Source: Candidatus Heimdallarchaeota archaeon (GTDB lineage: Archaea; Asgardarchaeota; Heimdallarchaeia; Heimdallarchaeales; Kariarchaeaceae). Taken from it: DNA of 6,151 nucleotides. Numbering within the stretch: position 1 is the stretch's first letter; each line of letters begins with the position of its first letter. This document shows positions 1 through 5,708 of the stretch, piece after piece. A program made the translations under genes and the position numbers. The notes below the pieces were generated by a model, which was given only the letters and a program-made list of their open reading frames with translations, was not told where the DNA came from and searched no databases. The stretch covers positions 1 to 6,151 of the forward strand of contig JAAFKL010000006.1 of the NCBI GenBank assembly GCA_021399405.1. The letters are read 5' to 3'.

Positions 1-866
1 AGAATATTTTCATTTATTAATTTTGACAATTTCATTATAGATAACCCTTTCTGGAGATTATTGATGGCTTTCGTATAGTTTTTCAAATCGACCAAAATCT
101 CAGATTTTAGATGTAAGATGTTCAACTTGTCAATCAATGAATCATATTTCACAGCTAACTTCTCAGCGTTATCCAGAAGAGAATTTATTTGTGTAATATC
201 ATAGTCATCCATCAAATACAAAGTGACTGCGTAGTAGTAATAAAGAGCGATTTCATCGTAATCTACAATTATACTGTCCCAATTTGGAGCTTGAAATATG
301 GGTTTGTTGCGATTAACACGATCTATTATCAATTGTTGTCTTTCATTTAATGTAAAACGTAACTCCAACAAACTAAATGCAAGGTCAAAAGAATTTAGGG
401 ATTCTTGGTATTTTCTTTGTCGTAATAACATCCTTCCTTTCAAGCAAAGAACTCTGAACTCTGTAAATTTGTCCACTTTATCATTTTGCATTGCTTGTAT
501 AATTTGGAACTCTGTAAATGCATCATTTATTTTGAAATTTCTTAGATATCTTACTAATCTCAATTTGTGCATTATCAAAGAATCTTCTTCAGATTTGACA
601 AATAATGTATTTATAGAGTTTCCTATTTTAAATTCACTGACTCCTTCAACTAAATGCAGATGCCCAGCATAATCGAGCAGTTGAATTTCAAGAAAATCAT
701 TGTTTTGTAAGATAGATTTAATCCTATCCTTATCACCTGTTTTTAGGTTTTTAATTAAAGTGTCTAAGTGTAGATCATCAAGGAATTCCTTTGCGGCAAA
801 CTTCCCTAAATTCTTTCCTAGGATATTTTGAGGGAAAATTTTACTTAGAATATTGTCACTTTTCAA
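1..866 (-). CDS. TPR-like helical repeat protein, partial (3' end beyond window)
   Basis: The minus strand is open from just after a TGA at 899-897 to the left edge of the window, so the C-terminus is missing. The translation is rich in paired helices typical of tetratricopeptide repeats: LCLKGRMLLRQRKYQESL followed by NSFDLAFSLLE, and near the edge LHLKSEILVDLKNYTKAI. TPR proteins are protein-interaction scaffolds; no catalytic domain is visible, so partner and role are unknown. The start is uncertain. No ATG occurs before the middle of the domain; TTG at 866-864 is the first usual alternative start. An ATG at 920-918 lies in the same frame, but the TGA eight codons later interrupts it (MSKIDKV, stop, IKFIFRS). 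The gene may therefore be a nonsense-mutated allele, start at TTG, or carry a base error. The plus-strand reading across 298-672 is a shadow of this gene. Confidence 0.65.
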   Translation of the reverse strand, partial: MKSDNILSKIFPQNILGKNLGKFAAKEFLDDLHLDTLIKNLKTGDKDRIKSILQNNDFLEIQLLDYAGHLHLVEGVSEFKIGNSINTLFVKSEEDSLIMHKLRLVRYLRNFKINDAFTEFQIIQAMQNDKVDKFTEFRVLCLKGRMLLRQRKYQESLNSFDLAFSLLELRFTLNERQQLIIDRVNRNKPIFQAPNWDSIIVDYDEIALYYYYAVTLYLMDDYDITQINSLLDNAEKLAVKYDSLIDKLNILHLKSEILVDLKNYTKAINNLQKGLSIMKLSKLINENI

Positions 867-987
867 TTGAATAACAGATCTAAAAATAAATTTGATTCAA
901 ACTTTATCAATTTTACTCATATTAGACTGTAATTTACGTGAAATTAATGATGTTATAGTTTTTACATTTTAAAGATAAGATGGAAGA

Positions 988-1053
988 AATATTCTAAAAT
1001 CAAAGTTAACTAAAAGGCCGATATACCTCTAAGAACTCTCTGAGCGCTGTAAC
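988..1053. repeat. R1 repeat, copy A
   Basis: Positions 1020-1053 match 4734-4767 at 32 of 34 bases by hand alignment (core GATATACCTCTAAGAACT, then CTGAGC and CTGTAAC). The leader (AATATTC...AAAA.CAAA, from 988) resembles the leaders of copies B and C but is diverged. The left arm of the hairpin seen in copy B is degraded here (CTAAAAGG instead of CTTAGAGG). The copy is in the same orientation as B and C. Its nature, a mobile-element remnant or another dispersed element, is not resolved. Confidence 0.7.
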
Positions 1054-1122
1054 CTTTAATTTAATAAATTCGTAATGATCACTATCTCGGATTTGACGAT
1101 ATTCATTCCTCTCTGGGTGTTT
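1006..1122 (-). pseudogene. Orphan C-terminal coding remnant
   Basis: After a TAA at 1125-1123 the minus strand stays open for 38 codons to a TAA at 1008-1006. It reads with natural protein composition: HPERNEYRQIRDSDHYEFI, then KLKVTALREFLEVYRPFS. It has no ATG, GTG or TTG start, so it looks like the tail of a lost gene. I do not recognise the family. Its last third coincides with the R1 core; in copy B the same stretch reads VTVLSEFLEVYPL before a stop. R1 may therefore derive from the 3' end of this gene. It could also be chance openness of a short frame. Confidence 0.35.
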
Positions 1123-1177
1123 TTATTGTATACAACAAAGGCTGATCTCGATCGTATTTTTGTGTAAGAACTGAACT

Positions 1178-1732
1178 TTAACTTTCTAAGACATCAGCAA
1201 TTTCTTTTGTTTTTTCTAAATATTCCTGAAGTTCAGATCTTTTACTATCCAAAGAAGATACGAAACTAAACTCGTGCAGTAATTCATTAATTTTCTTTCT
1301 CAAACCTATCATTGTGGGTTTTCCTTTTCCAGATTCTAAACCGATCTCAGGTGTTGACCAGTGTGTTTGAGTGTATTTCCAATTTCCACTCTCTTTTATG
1401 AATACACCTGAAAACCTTACCTTCCGAATTATTTCCAGACCCTCATCCATTTGTTTTATTGTGAAGATCACGAGAACCCATGCAACATGACCATTTATTT
1501 CGGCTTGAACAAATTCCGTGTTCATCAATTCCATTATCAACGTATCAGAGGTTGATAAATAAGTGTTCATTAATTCATCAAGCGTGTTAAATATTTCATT
1601 TTCCCCCGTTCCAATCCCTTTATGATGCATGCTAAAATATTGAAAATTCTCTTTTAGAGAGGTAACATTCTGACTTATATAGTTTTCAAACTGATTGTTA
1701 ACAATATCAATTATTTCCTGGATCTCATCCAT
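1178..1732 (-). CDS. SnoaL-like / NTF2-fold protein (DUF4440-type)
   Basis: A 184-residue soluble protein. Its first roughly 130 residues fit the NTF2/SnoaL-like fold: an N-terminal helix (about 4-35) with the segment FQYFSMHHKGIGTGENEIF, a helix EIFNTLDELMNTYL (46-59), then strands FVQAEINGHVAWVLVIFTIK (74-93), VRFSGVFIKESGNWKYTQTHWS (105-126). The closing G-x-W-K-Y-T-Q-x-H-W-S pattern is typical of the family. Members include ketosteroid isomerase-like enzymes and many small-ligand or unknown proteins, so no reaction can be assigned. Residues 140-184 form a charged helical extension beyond the usual domain. The ATG at 1732 is preceded by AAAGGTG (1749-1743), a weak Shine-Dalgarno-like match with 10-nt spacing. 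It stands alone, co-oriented with the Fic gene 180 bp upstream. Family confidence is moderate. Confidence 0.7.
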   Translation of the reverse strand: MDEIQEIIDIVNNQFENYISQNVTSLKENFQYFSMHHKGIGTGENEIFNTLDELMNTYLSTSDTLIMELMNTEFVQAEINGHVAWVLVIFTIKQMDEGLEIIRKVRFSGVFIKESGNWKYTQTHWSTPEIGLESGKGKPTMIGLRKKINELLHEFSFVSSLDSKRSELQEYLEKTKEIADVLES

Positions 1733-1844
1733 TCAAACTATACACCTTTCAGACAACAGTTGAAGTTAATGGTTCAAAAATAATAAAATGTGAATACTTG
1801 CTGAATTCGATCACCGACGTGATTGATGTGAGAGAATTTCGGGT

Positions 1845-1899
1845 TTCACTTAAGAATTAAGAAAAATTAAAAGATTCAGTCACCTCGATCTTAAGTGAA
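1845..1899. repeat. 11-bp perfect inverted repeat
   Basis: TTCACTTAAGA (1845-1855) and TCTTAAGTGAA (1889-1899) are exact reverse complements separated by 33 bases. The right arm runs directly into the R2 start fragment (AAGTGAACG). It lies just past the 3' end of the minus-strand Fic gene, so it could fold in the Fic transcript or mark a repeat boundary. No T-run follows it on the minus strand, so a terminator call is not supported. Confidence 0.5.
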
Positions 1900-1917
1900 C
1901 GTGGGCTAAACATTTCA
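1893..1917. repeat. R2 repeat, 5' fragment (copy 1)
   Basis: AAGTGAACGTGGGCTAAACA and the next few bases align to the first 25 bases of R2 copy 4 (5035-5059) with only a few mismatches. The similarity stops where the Fic gene's 3' end begins. The rest of an R2 copy resumes on the other side of Fic at 2914, as if one R2 copy had been split. Confidence 0.5.
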
Positions 1918-2838
1918 AGATAAATCTACTTTTGCAATAATATCAGCAAATTTATCATACATTTTTAAAAACACTCTAAAGATATATTTAACAAAAATGT
2001 AGGGGTCATCGTTGAGTTGAGATCGTTTAAGAGCATTATAATACGAAGATCGTTTTTTATAATCGATGATTATCATTGGAAAATTAAATCGATTCAAAAT
2101 AAAATTCATAATCAATCGACTAATCCGACCGTTTCCATCACCAAATGGATGAATAGAAACAAACTTTTGATGGACTAAGGCAGCCAACTCAACTGGATGT
2201 AAATTAAACTTCGATCGATTGAGCCAATCATAGAAATCGTGAATCATAATCTCGACTTCAATCCCCATAGGGGGTGTATAATCACTTCCTTCAATACCCA
2301 CATCATATTTACGATAAAATCCCGCAATGTCATACTTTGTATCTTTTAGTAAGTCATAATGCCACGTTAGAATGATTTTTTCAGATATCTCCCCTTCATA
2401 TTCGACCATATCATAAAATACCTTCTGATGGCTTTCGATTTCTTTAATATCATCAATAGGTTTGTTACTTGGAGATATCCCATCCTTAAGCAATAGCTTT
2501 GTATCATTTAATCGTAAAGTATTTCCTTCAATCCGATTTGAGTTATAAGTAAATTGGACAGCAAAATTAGAAAAATTCTTTTTTACTATTGATTTAGGGA
2601 GGTTTTTAGCCATTTCAAAGAAGTTCTTTTGCACAAGATCTAATTTAGTAAACCAAATTTCATGGTAAACCTCTCTAAAAAACTCGGCTTTTATTTCATC
2701 AATGTTATCCGGTATCTTAGTACCTAAATATTTCTCAAGACGTTTGGTTTTCCCATCAACTCGATAATTGTGAACCAAATAGTAATATTCGTTGCCCCTA
2801 AGCTTTTTTTTCTTAATTGTGACCATGCTACCACTCAT
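1915..2838 (-). CDS. fic: Fic-domain protein (probable AMP-transferase, autoinhibited)
   Basis: 307 residues. The Fic core motif HPFGDGNGRISR is complete at 230-241, with the catalytic His230, the anion-loop Asp234/Gly235/Asn236 and Arg238/Arg241. Fic enzymes usually transfer AMP from ATP to a hydroxyl on a target protein. An inhibitory-helix motif, S100-x-x-x-E104-G105-N106 (SNRIEGN), precedes the core; in the family, the Glu blocks productive ATP binding, so this protein should be self-restrained. The flap region DYTPPMGIEVE (187-197) and RSSYYNAL (263-270) also fit. Residues 1-60 (VTIKKKKLRGNEYYYLVHNY, then KRLEKYLG) form a basic extension typical of archaeal and bacterial Fic proteins. 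The start may be 2838 or the ATG at 2826; a TATA-like CTATATAG at 2873-2866 suits a very short leader. No separate antitoxin gene adjoins it. Its target is unknown. It sits between two pieces of repeat R2. Confidence 0.92.
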   Translation of the reverse strand: MSGSMVTIKKKKLRGNEYYYLVHNYRVDGKTKRLEKYLGTKIPDNIDEIKAEFFREVYHEIWFTKLDLVQKNFFEMAKNLPKSIVKKNFSNFAVQFTYNSNRIEGNTLRLNDTKLLLKDGISPSNKPIDDIKEIESHQKVFYDMVEYEGEISEKIILTWHYDLLKDTKYDIAGFYRKYDVGIEGSDYTPPMGIEVEIMIHDFYDWLNRSKFNLHPVELAALVHQKFVSIHPFGDGNGRISRLIMNFILNRFNFPMIIIDYKKRSSYYNALKRSQLNDDPYIFVKYIFRVFLKMYDKFADIIAKVDLS

Positions 2839-2865
2839 TAATCATTTATTTGATTGATCATAATA

Positions 2866-2873
2866 CTATATAG
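2866..2873 (-). promoter_or_regulatory. TATA-like box for the Fic gene
   Basis: CTATATAG is centred about 31 bp upstream of the ATG at 2838, the archaeal TATA spacing for a nearly leaderless transcript. It overlaps the left arm of the inverted repeat at 2869-2925, so a protein or structure at that repeat could affect initiation. Confidence 0.4.
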
Positions 2874-2925
2874 CCCCCGCAATATTATAAGTTTTACTGT
2901 TTTTACTAGAAGTGTGGGGGCTATA
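2869..2925. repeat. GC-rich inverted repeat upstream of Fic
   Basis: TATAGCCCCC (2869-2878) is the exact reverse complement of GGGGGCTATA (2916-2925). The pairing continues inward three more positions with one G-T wobble. The right arm forms the start of R2 copy 2; the left arm overlaps the Fic TATA-like box. It stands out as a C/G run in an AT-rich region. It may be an operator, a structured element, or a scar where R2 starts met in opposite orientation. Confidence 0.55.
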
Positions 2926-3060
2926 CATCTCACCGAAGCTCTTCGCTTACACCTGTTTCTTGCAAACGGATTTGTTTCAATGATTTCCTTGATCTCGTTC
3001 AGAATAGATCTTGGTATTCTTCACAGGGCACCTATAAATCTAATTAAATTGATTAATGGC
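2914..3060. repeat. R2 repeat, copy 2
   Basis: It shares a 36-base exact run (2963-2998) with copy 4 (5091-5126) and strong similarity from about 2920 to 3027; the last 35 bases are diverged. The start differs from the other copies (GTGTGGGGGCTATACATC rather than GTGAACGTAGACTAAACATC). It lies between Fic and VapBC. An open plus-strand frame across 2854-3093 only reads through this repeat and is not a gene. The gene-free stretch 2839-3179 is otherwise accounted for by the Fic promoter repeat and the VapBC control region. Confidence 0.8.
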
Positions 3061-3117
3061 AGTTTTGTAACAATGAAGCTACAATTGATTTAGACGTTGG
3101 TTAGTGCAAATATACAT

Positions 3118-3166
3118 TTTCAATGAATTATCTAGTTTCCATTGAAATTATTTATATCCATTGAAG
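3118..3166 (+). promoter_or_regulatory. Probable VapBC operator with TATA box
   Basis: Three half-sites of one motif occur: TTTCAATG (3118-3125) is the exact inverse of CATTGAAA (3140-3147), and CATTGAAG (3159-3166) repeats it directly. The last two bracket a TATA-like TTTATATC (3151-3158), centred 25-26 bp upstream of the ATG at 3180, which implies a leaderless mRNA. Binding of the AbrB-type antitoxin here would cover the TBP site. This is the usual autoregulation of TA operons, inferred for this case. Confidence 0.5.
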
Positions 3167-3179
3167 TTGTAAGAAATAT

Positions 3180-3407
3180 ATGGTAAAAGCGAAGTTGTCT
3201 AGTAATGGAATGATTAATTTTCCTGCTAAACTAAGAAAAAAACTTGACCTTAAGCCAGGTGATGAGGTATCATTTGTTGAATCTGCAGAAGGAATATTAA
3301 TAGTTCCAATTAAAAATATTCTCGATGCCACTAATTCCGATAATTACGATATTGCTGTTGAAATGGTAAAAGAAATTCGACAGGAAAGGAATACTGAGAA
3401 ATGGTAA
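3180..3407 (+). CDS. vapB: AbrB/SpoVT-type antitoxin (VapB-like)
   Basis: 75 residues. Residues 1-45 form the swapped-hairpin AbrB DNA-binding domain: KAKLSSNGMINFPAKLRKKL (3-22), LKPGDEVSFVES (24-35), GILIVPIKN (38-46). The pattern 'G-x-I-x-x-P-x-x-x-R-x-x-L-x-L-x-x-G-D-x-V' is clear. The tail (NSDNYDIAVEMVKEIRQERN, then TEKW) would be the part that wraps the toxin and fills its active site, as in other VapB proteins. The ATG at 3180 is supported by a TATA-like box 25-26 bp upstream and repeated half-sites around it. Its stop overlaps the PIN gene start by 7 bases, which argues for coupled translation. It should neutralise the PIN toxin and repress its own operon. Confidence 0.88.
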   Translation: MVKAKLSSNGMINFPAKLRKKLDLKPGDEVSFVESAEGILIVPIKNILDATNSDNYDIAVEMVKEIRQERNTEKW

Positions 3408-3817
3408 AAAAATCTAAATCACGAAAATTATATCTTTGGGATACCGGTGCCCTATTCTTATATTTTGCAGATCATTCTGAAGCGAGAACCCTAATGCAAA
3501 AAATTGAGAGTAGTCAGGCAAGAGGATTCATTCCACAACTTGTTCTTGTTGAATTTTTTTACAAAACGATGGAGAAACTAGGAAAACAAACTGCAGAATA
3601 TCAGTTGACTATTTTGAAAGAATCTAAAAACAATATTATTGGAATAAAAGATAACCAAATCTCAGAAATTGGATTATTAAAATTAAGCAATAGAACTATG
3701 TCTATGGTAGATTGCGTGGTCGGGGTATTAGGTAAACAATACAAAACTATTATAATTACAACGGATGGTGATTTTGATAATTTAAAAGAAATTAAATCAA
3801 TCAATTTGACTTATTAA
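3401..3817 (+). CDS. vapC: PIN-domain ribonuclease toxin (VapC-like)
   Basis: 138 residues, a normal length for VapC. The acidic metal-binding residues of the PIN domain are in place: D14 in LYLWDTGALF, E51 in LVLVEFFYK, D104 in MSMVDCVVGVL, and D122/D124 in IITTDGDFD. PIN toxins are Mg2+-dependent endoribonucleases, often cutting tRNA or rRNA; the target here cannot be read from sequence. The start ATG overlaps the antitoxin stop by 7 bases. The first nine residues are basic and precede the domain. R2 copy 3 begins 18 bases after the stop. All catalytic residues are present, so the toxin looks active. Confidence 0.9.
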   Translation: MVKKSKSRKLYLWDTGALFLYFADHSEARTLMQKIESSQARGFIPQLVLVEFFYKTMEKLGKQTAEYQLTILKESKNNIIGIKDNQISEIGLLKLSNRTMSMVDCVVGVLGKQYKTIIITTDGDFDNLKEIKSINLTY

Positions 3818-3835
3818 TATCTAAGTTATAATTGT

Positions 3836-3995
3836 GTGAACGTAGGCTAAAAATCTCGCCAAAGCTCGACGCTTACACCCCGTTTCTTTCAAACGAATTT
3901 CTATCAATGATTTCCGTGATCTCGTCCAGAATAGATCTTGGTAATCTTCACAGACCCCCAAGCTATATCGGAAACGTACATAATTAATGGAATTA
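3836..3995. repeat. R2 repeat, copy 3
   Basis: It aligns without gaps over 160 bases to 5037-5196, with about 16 differences by hand count (roughly 90% identity). Both end with TATCGGAAACGTACAT and a GATGG/AATGG tail. It fills most of the gap between VapC and the first TumE-like module. On the minus strand it reads LPRSILDEITEIIDRNSFER, then NGV and a stop. Confidence 0.88.
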
Positions 3996-4032
3996 ACCAA
4001 TTTGTATTTTAGTTATTAATTTCTGTCTTGAT

Positions 4033-4058
4033 GGATATCCCAAAATATTATGATATCC
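4033..4058. promoter_or_regulatory. Possible operator: paired GATATCC sites
   Basis: The palindrome GGATATCC (4033-4040) is followed 18 bases later by TGATATCC (4051-4058), so GGATATC and GATATCC also form a 7-bp inverted pair. They lie about 40-60 bp upstream of the ATG at 4096, where a TA autorepressor might bind. No equivalent pair is evident upstream of the second module, which weakens the idea. Confidence 0.25.
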
Positions 4059-4095
4059 GAAAACTCTTTTACTTAGAATGTACTATTATAATTTG

Positions 4096-4335
4096 ATGAC
4101 TATCACATTGGACAGGGATTTGGCTCGTGATTTAATTGAAACCAAGATACAGCAATTAGATCTCAAAATTGAAGCAATTCTCACAAAATGGAAAATTACA
4201 TCAACTGATGAATTTTTGGAGGTCACAAAGAAAGGAGATTTGGTAGAAGCGGTTCCTGATGCTGTTTCTTTAAAAAATTTGATTGACAAACGATCGATCT
4301 TATTATCAAAATTATCTGATGTGGAGTTAAAGTGA
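4096..4335 (+). CDS. Small acidic partner (putative antitoxin) of TumE-like toxin, module 1
   Basis: 79 residues from the ATG at 4096. An upstream in-frame ATG at 4078 would add six residues, but the second-module homologue begins MATVSIDKDLA, matching MTITLDRDLA, so 4096 is preferred. The protein is almost all helical: helix DLARDLIETKIQQLDLKIEA (about 8-27), the shared segment ILTKWK, then DEFLEVTKKGDLVEAVPDA (38-56) and LKNLIDKRSILLSKL (59-73). Hand alignment with the 5699-5941 product is gapless, with about 31 of 79 identities (W32, KG at 46-47, DA at 55-56, N61, L62, D64). No DNA-binding motif is obvious. The role as antitoxin is inferred from position: its TGA overlaps the GTG start of the toxin-like gene by 4 bases (GTGA). 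Confidence 0.75.
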   Translation: MTITLDRDLARDLIETKIQQLDLKIEAILTKWKITSTDEFLEVTKKGDLVEAVPDAVSLKNLIDKRSILLSKLSDVELK

Positions 4336-4676
4336 GTGCAAATTCCAAGCTAATGATAGCCTTGGAACTTCTTCAAAATTCATTGAGAGAAAGAATAATT
4401 GAGTTTTCCCTAGATGAAGATTTAGTTAGATTGAAACTTATTTTGAAGAAGAGCATTAAGATTTACATTAATTTTAATAATTACAATGAATATTCGTATG
4501 TAATCCATTTTTCTCCAGATCCAATGGATCGAATTATCATTGATAATTATGATGAGAAATGGAATGTGGATACAGCCCCTCATCATCTTCACAACAGATT
4601 CGAAACGGAAGGAGAAAGAAGTGATTTTATTGGAGACCCTTCCGCAGATATGAAAAAATTGATAGAGTTGCTTTAG
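4332..4676 (+). CDS. TumE (DUF6516)-like toxin, module 1
   Basis: 114 residues starting at GTG, overlapping the partner's stop in GTGA. This is translational coupling typical of TA pairs. The signature is in the second half: W77-N-V-D80-x-x-P83-x-H85-x-H87-x-R89-F90, then GDP (101-103). The D-x-A-P-H-H-x-H pattern with a preceding beta-rich segment (IKIYINF, YSYVIHFS) resembles the TumE/DUF6516 toxin family. The first part, residues 5-40, is helical then strand. The second-module copy keeps W, D, P, both H, R, F and GDP, so these are likely the functional residues. The activity of the family is not something I can derive here; a nuclease is plausible from the paired histidines but unproven. 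R1 copy B follows 22 bases downstream. Confidence 0.72.
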   Translation: MSANSKLMIALELLQNSLRERIIEFSLDEDLVRLKLILKKSIKIYINFNNYNEYSYVIHFSPDPMDRIIIDNYDEKWNVDTAPHHLHNRFETEGERSDFIGDPSADMKKLIELL

Positions 4677-4698
4677 GCAAATATATGATCTCTAGATT

Positions 4699-4767
4699 AA
4701 TATTTGAAAACCAAAAAAAAAGTCCTTAGAGGGGATATACCTCTAAGAACTCACTGAGCACTGTAAC
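4699..4767. repeat. R1 repeat, copy B, with strong hairpin
   Basis: The leader AATATTTGAAAACC plus a run of nine A (4699-4721) matches the window end 6129-6151 at 22 of 23 bases. The core 4734-4767 matches copy A. Between them, AGTCCTTAGAGG (4721-4732) pairs with CCTCTAAGAACT (4740-4751) in 11 of 12 positions around a 7-base loop. It lies 22 bases after the TumE-like toxin stop. It could fold in that transcript, but the hairpin is not followed by a T-run, so I call it a repeat rather than a terminator. Confidence 0.78.
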
Positions 4768-4818
4768 ATGGTGACACAGGATTTCAAATTCACCGTCGAG
4801 AAGCTATCGATCATTATA

Positions 4819-4974
4819 TCAAATGAAATTATTAAAAATGTAGATAAATAAATAAAGAAATCCAGCTACAATAAACCCAAGCCCTATAATCAAAAATAAA
4901 TTACTAATCAATTTTTCAATGATATCATGGTTAGTACTCGATGTTAGAGTTTGTGTTTCACTGTTATCATTCAT
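4819..4974 (-). CDS. Small single-pass membrane protein
   Basis: A 51-codon ORF from ATG at 4974-4972 to TGA at 4821-4819. Residues 1-22 are polar (MNDNSETQTLTSSTNHDIIE then KL). Residues 25-47 form one strong hydrophobic segment, NLFLIIGLGFIVAGFLYLF continuing to IYIF, and the tail is NNFI. It resembles small membrane ORFs often found near TA and defence genes, but no family is recognised. No clear ribosome site precedes it; upstream DNA is AT-rich and could hold a TATA element near 5000. It fills an otherwise gene-free gap between R1 copy B and R2 copy 4. The regular hydrophobic span makes chance less likely, though the ORF is short. Confidence 0.45.
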   Translation of the reverse strand: MNDNSETQTLTSSTNHDIIEKLISNLFLIIGLGFIVAGFLYLFIYIFNNFI

Positions 4975-5036
4975 AATTGCTAGTTATCAGTAAAATTGAA
5001 AAGTTATTTGATGACGAGAGCGACAATTGATGGTAA

Positions 5037-5196
5037 GTGAACGTAGACTAAACATCTCGTCGAAGCTCGACGCGTACACCCCCTTTCTTTCAAACGGATT
5101 TGTTTCAATGATTTCCTTGATCTCGTCCAGAATAGATCTTGGTAATCTTCACAGACCCCCAAGCGATATCGGAAACGTACATGGCTGATGGAATTT
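5037..5196. repeat. R2 repeat, copy 4
   Basis: The most intact copy, collinear with 3836-3995 over 160 bases. On the minus strand, a frame without stops runs LPRSILDEIKEIIETNPFER followed by KGVYASSFDEMFSLRSL, preceded in another frame by MYVSDIAWGSVKI. Removing one A at 5143 would join these into a typical ribbon-helix-helix N-terminus (VKIPRSILDEIKEII). It separates the small membrane ORF from TumE-like module 2. Confidence 0.88.
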
Positions 5197-5306
5197 ATGA
5201 TGCAATCAATATTTCTCGATCAACTACTCCAGTGTGGATGAATCGTTTAAAGACCAGCTACGAGCTTAGATGCAATACATAGGGAGGTTATGTCTTCTAT
5301 CAATTA

Positions 5307-5708
5307 TTAAAATCGCATTTCACTGTTCTTTAAATCTCCGGAGAAGATCAAATCACATAAAATAGGAATATCACGTATTGGATCTCCAACCATTGGACTA
5401 ATATGTCCCTCTTTCATAAATCGGGGATGAAAATGATTTGGTTTAGAATCAACCGACCAATGTGTATCCATCGAATCAAATCTGATCCTATCCAGTTCAT
5501 TGGATGAAAACAGTAACTGGTAACCATATTCGCCAGATTTGTTGTAACCAATAAAGAGAATTGATCCGTCTGTAAATTCAATTTTTAATCTATTAAGGTT
5601 AGGAATTATCTTAAATGAGAGTAGTTTTGAACTTAATTTTTCAATTACAATATTTTTCGCTTGTTGCAGACTAATACCTGGATCAGAGATCGATATTCTT
5701 AGTTTCCC
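5307..5708 (-). CDS. TumE (DUF6516)-like toxin, module 2; no canonical start
   Basis: This frame aligns without gaps to the module 1 toxin over about 105 residues. It keeps WSVDSKPNHFHPRF and, later, MVGDP. It ends at TAA 5309-5307 after a short tail (FSGDLKNSEMRF). No ATG, GTG or TTG lies between an upstream in-frame TGA (about 5729-5727) and an ATG inside the conserved domain, around residue 75. Continuous reading begins in the partner's last codons. At GGGAAAC (5708-5702) the partner frame reads G-GGA-AAC-TAA, and a -1 slip reads GGG-AAA-CTA-AGA-ATA straight into this ORF. Alternatives: initiation at ATA, ATC or CTG codons; loss of one G from the G5 tract, which would put the ATG at 5712-5710 in frame (MGKLRISISDPG); or a decayed gene. 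The coordinates given start at the slip site. The protein domain is clear; how it is expressed is not. Confidence 0.6.
   Translation of the reverse strand, partial: GKLRISISDPGISLQQAKNIVIEKLSSKLLSFKIIPNLNRLKIEFTDGSILFIGYNKSGEYGYQLLFSSNELDRIRFDSMDTHWSVDSKPNHFHPRFMKEGHISPMVGDPIRDIPILCDLIFSGDLKNSEMRF

Noticed and set aside
298..672. 124-codon plus-strand reading frame
   Set aside because: It is Cys/Asn/Ser-rich with no domain and lies antisense to the continuous TPR-like frame.
897..899. TGA as a selenocysteine codon in the TPR gene
   Set aside because: A TPR protein has no expected redox site there and no SECIS-like structure was seen.
2854..3093. 79-codon plus-strand reading frame
   Set aside because: It reads through the inverted repeat and R2 copy 2. 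The other R2 copies do not preserve this frame as a gene.
3601..3804. Minus-strand frame inside the PIN gene
   Set aside because: Shadow of vapC, whose catalytic residues are intact on the plus strand.
4078..4095. Upstream ATG for the module 1 partner (MYYYNL)
   Set aside because: The module 2 homologue starts at the position equivalent to the ATG at 4096.
4086..4289. Minus-strand frame inside the module 1 partner gene
   Set aside because: Shadow; the plus-strand product has a clear homologue at 5699-5941.
4721..4751. R1 copy B hairpin as an intrinsic terminator
   Set aside because: No T-run follows on the plus strand, and the element recurs away from gene ends.
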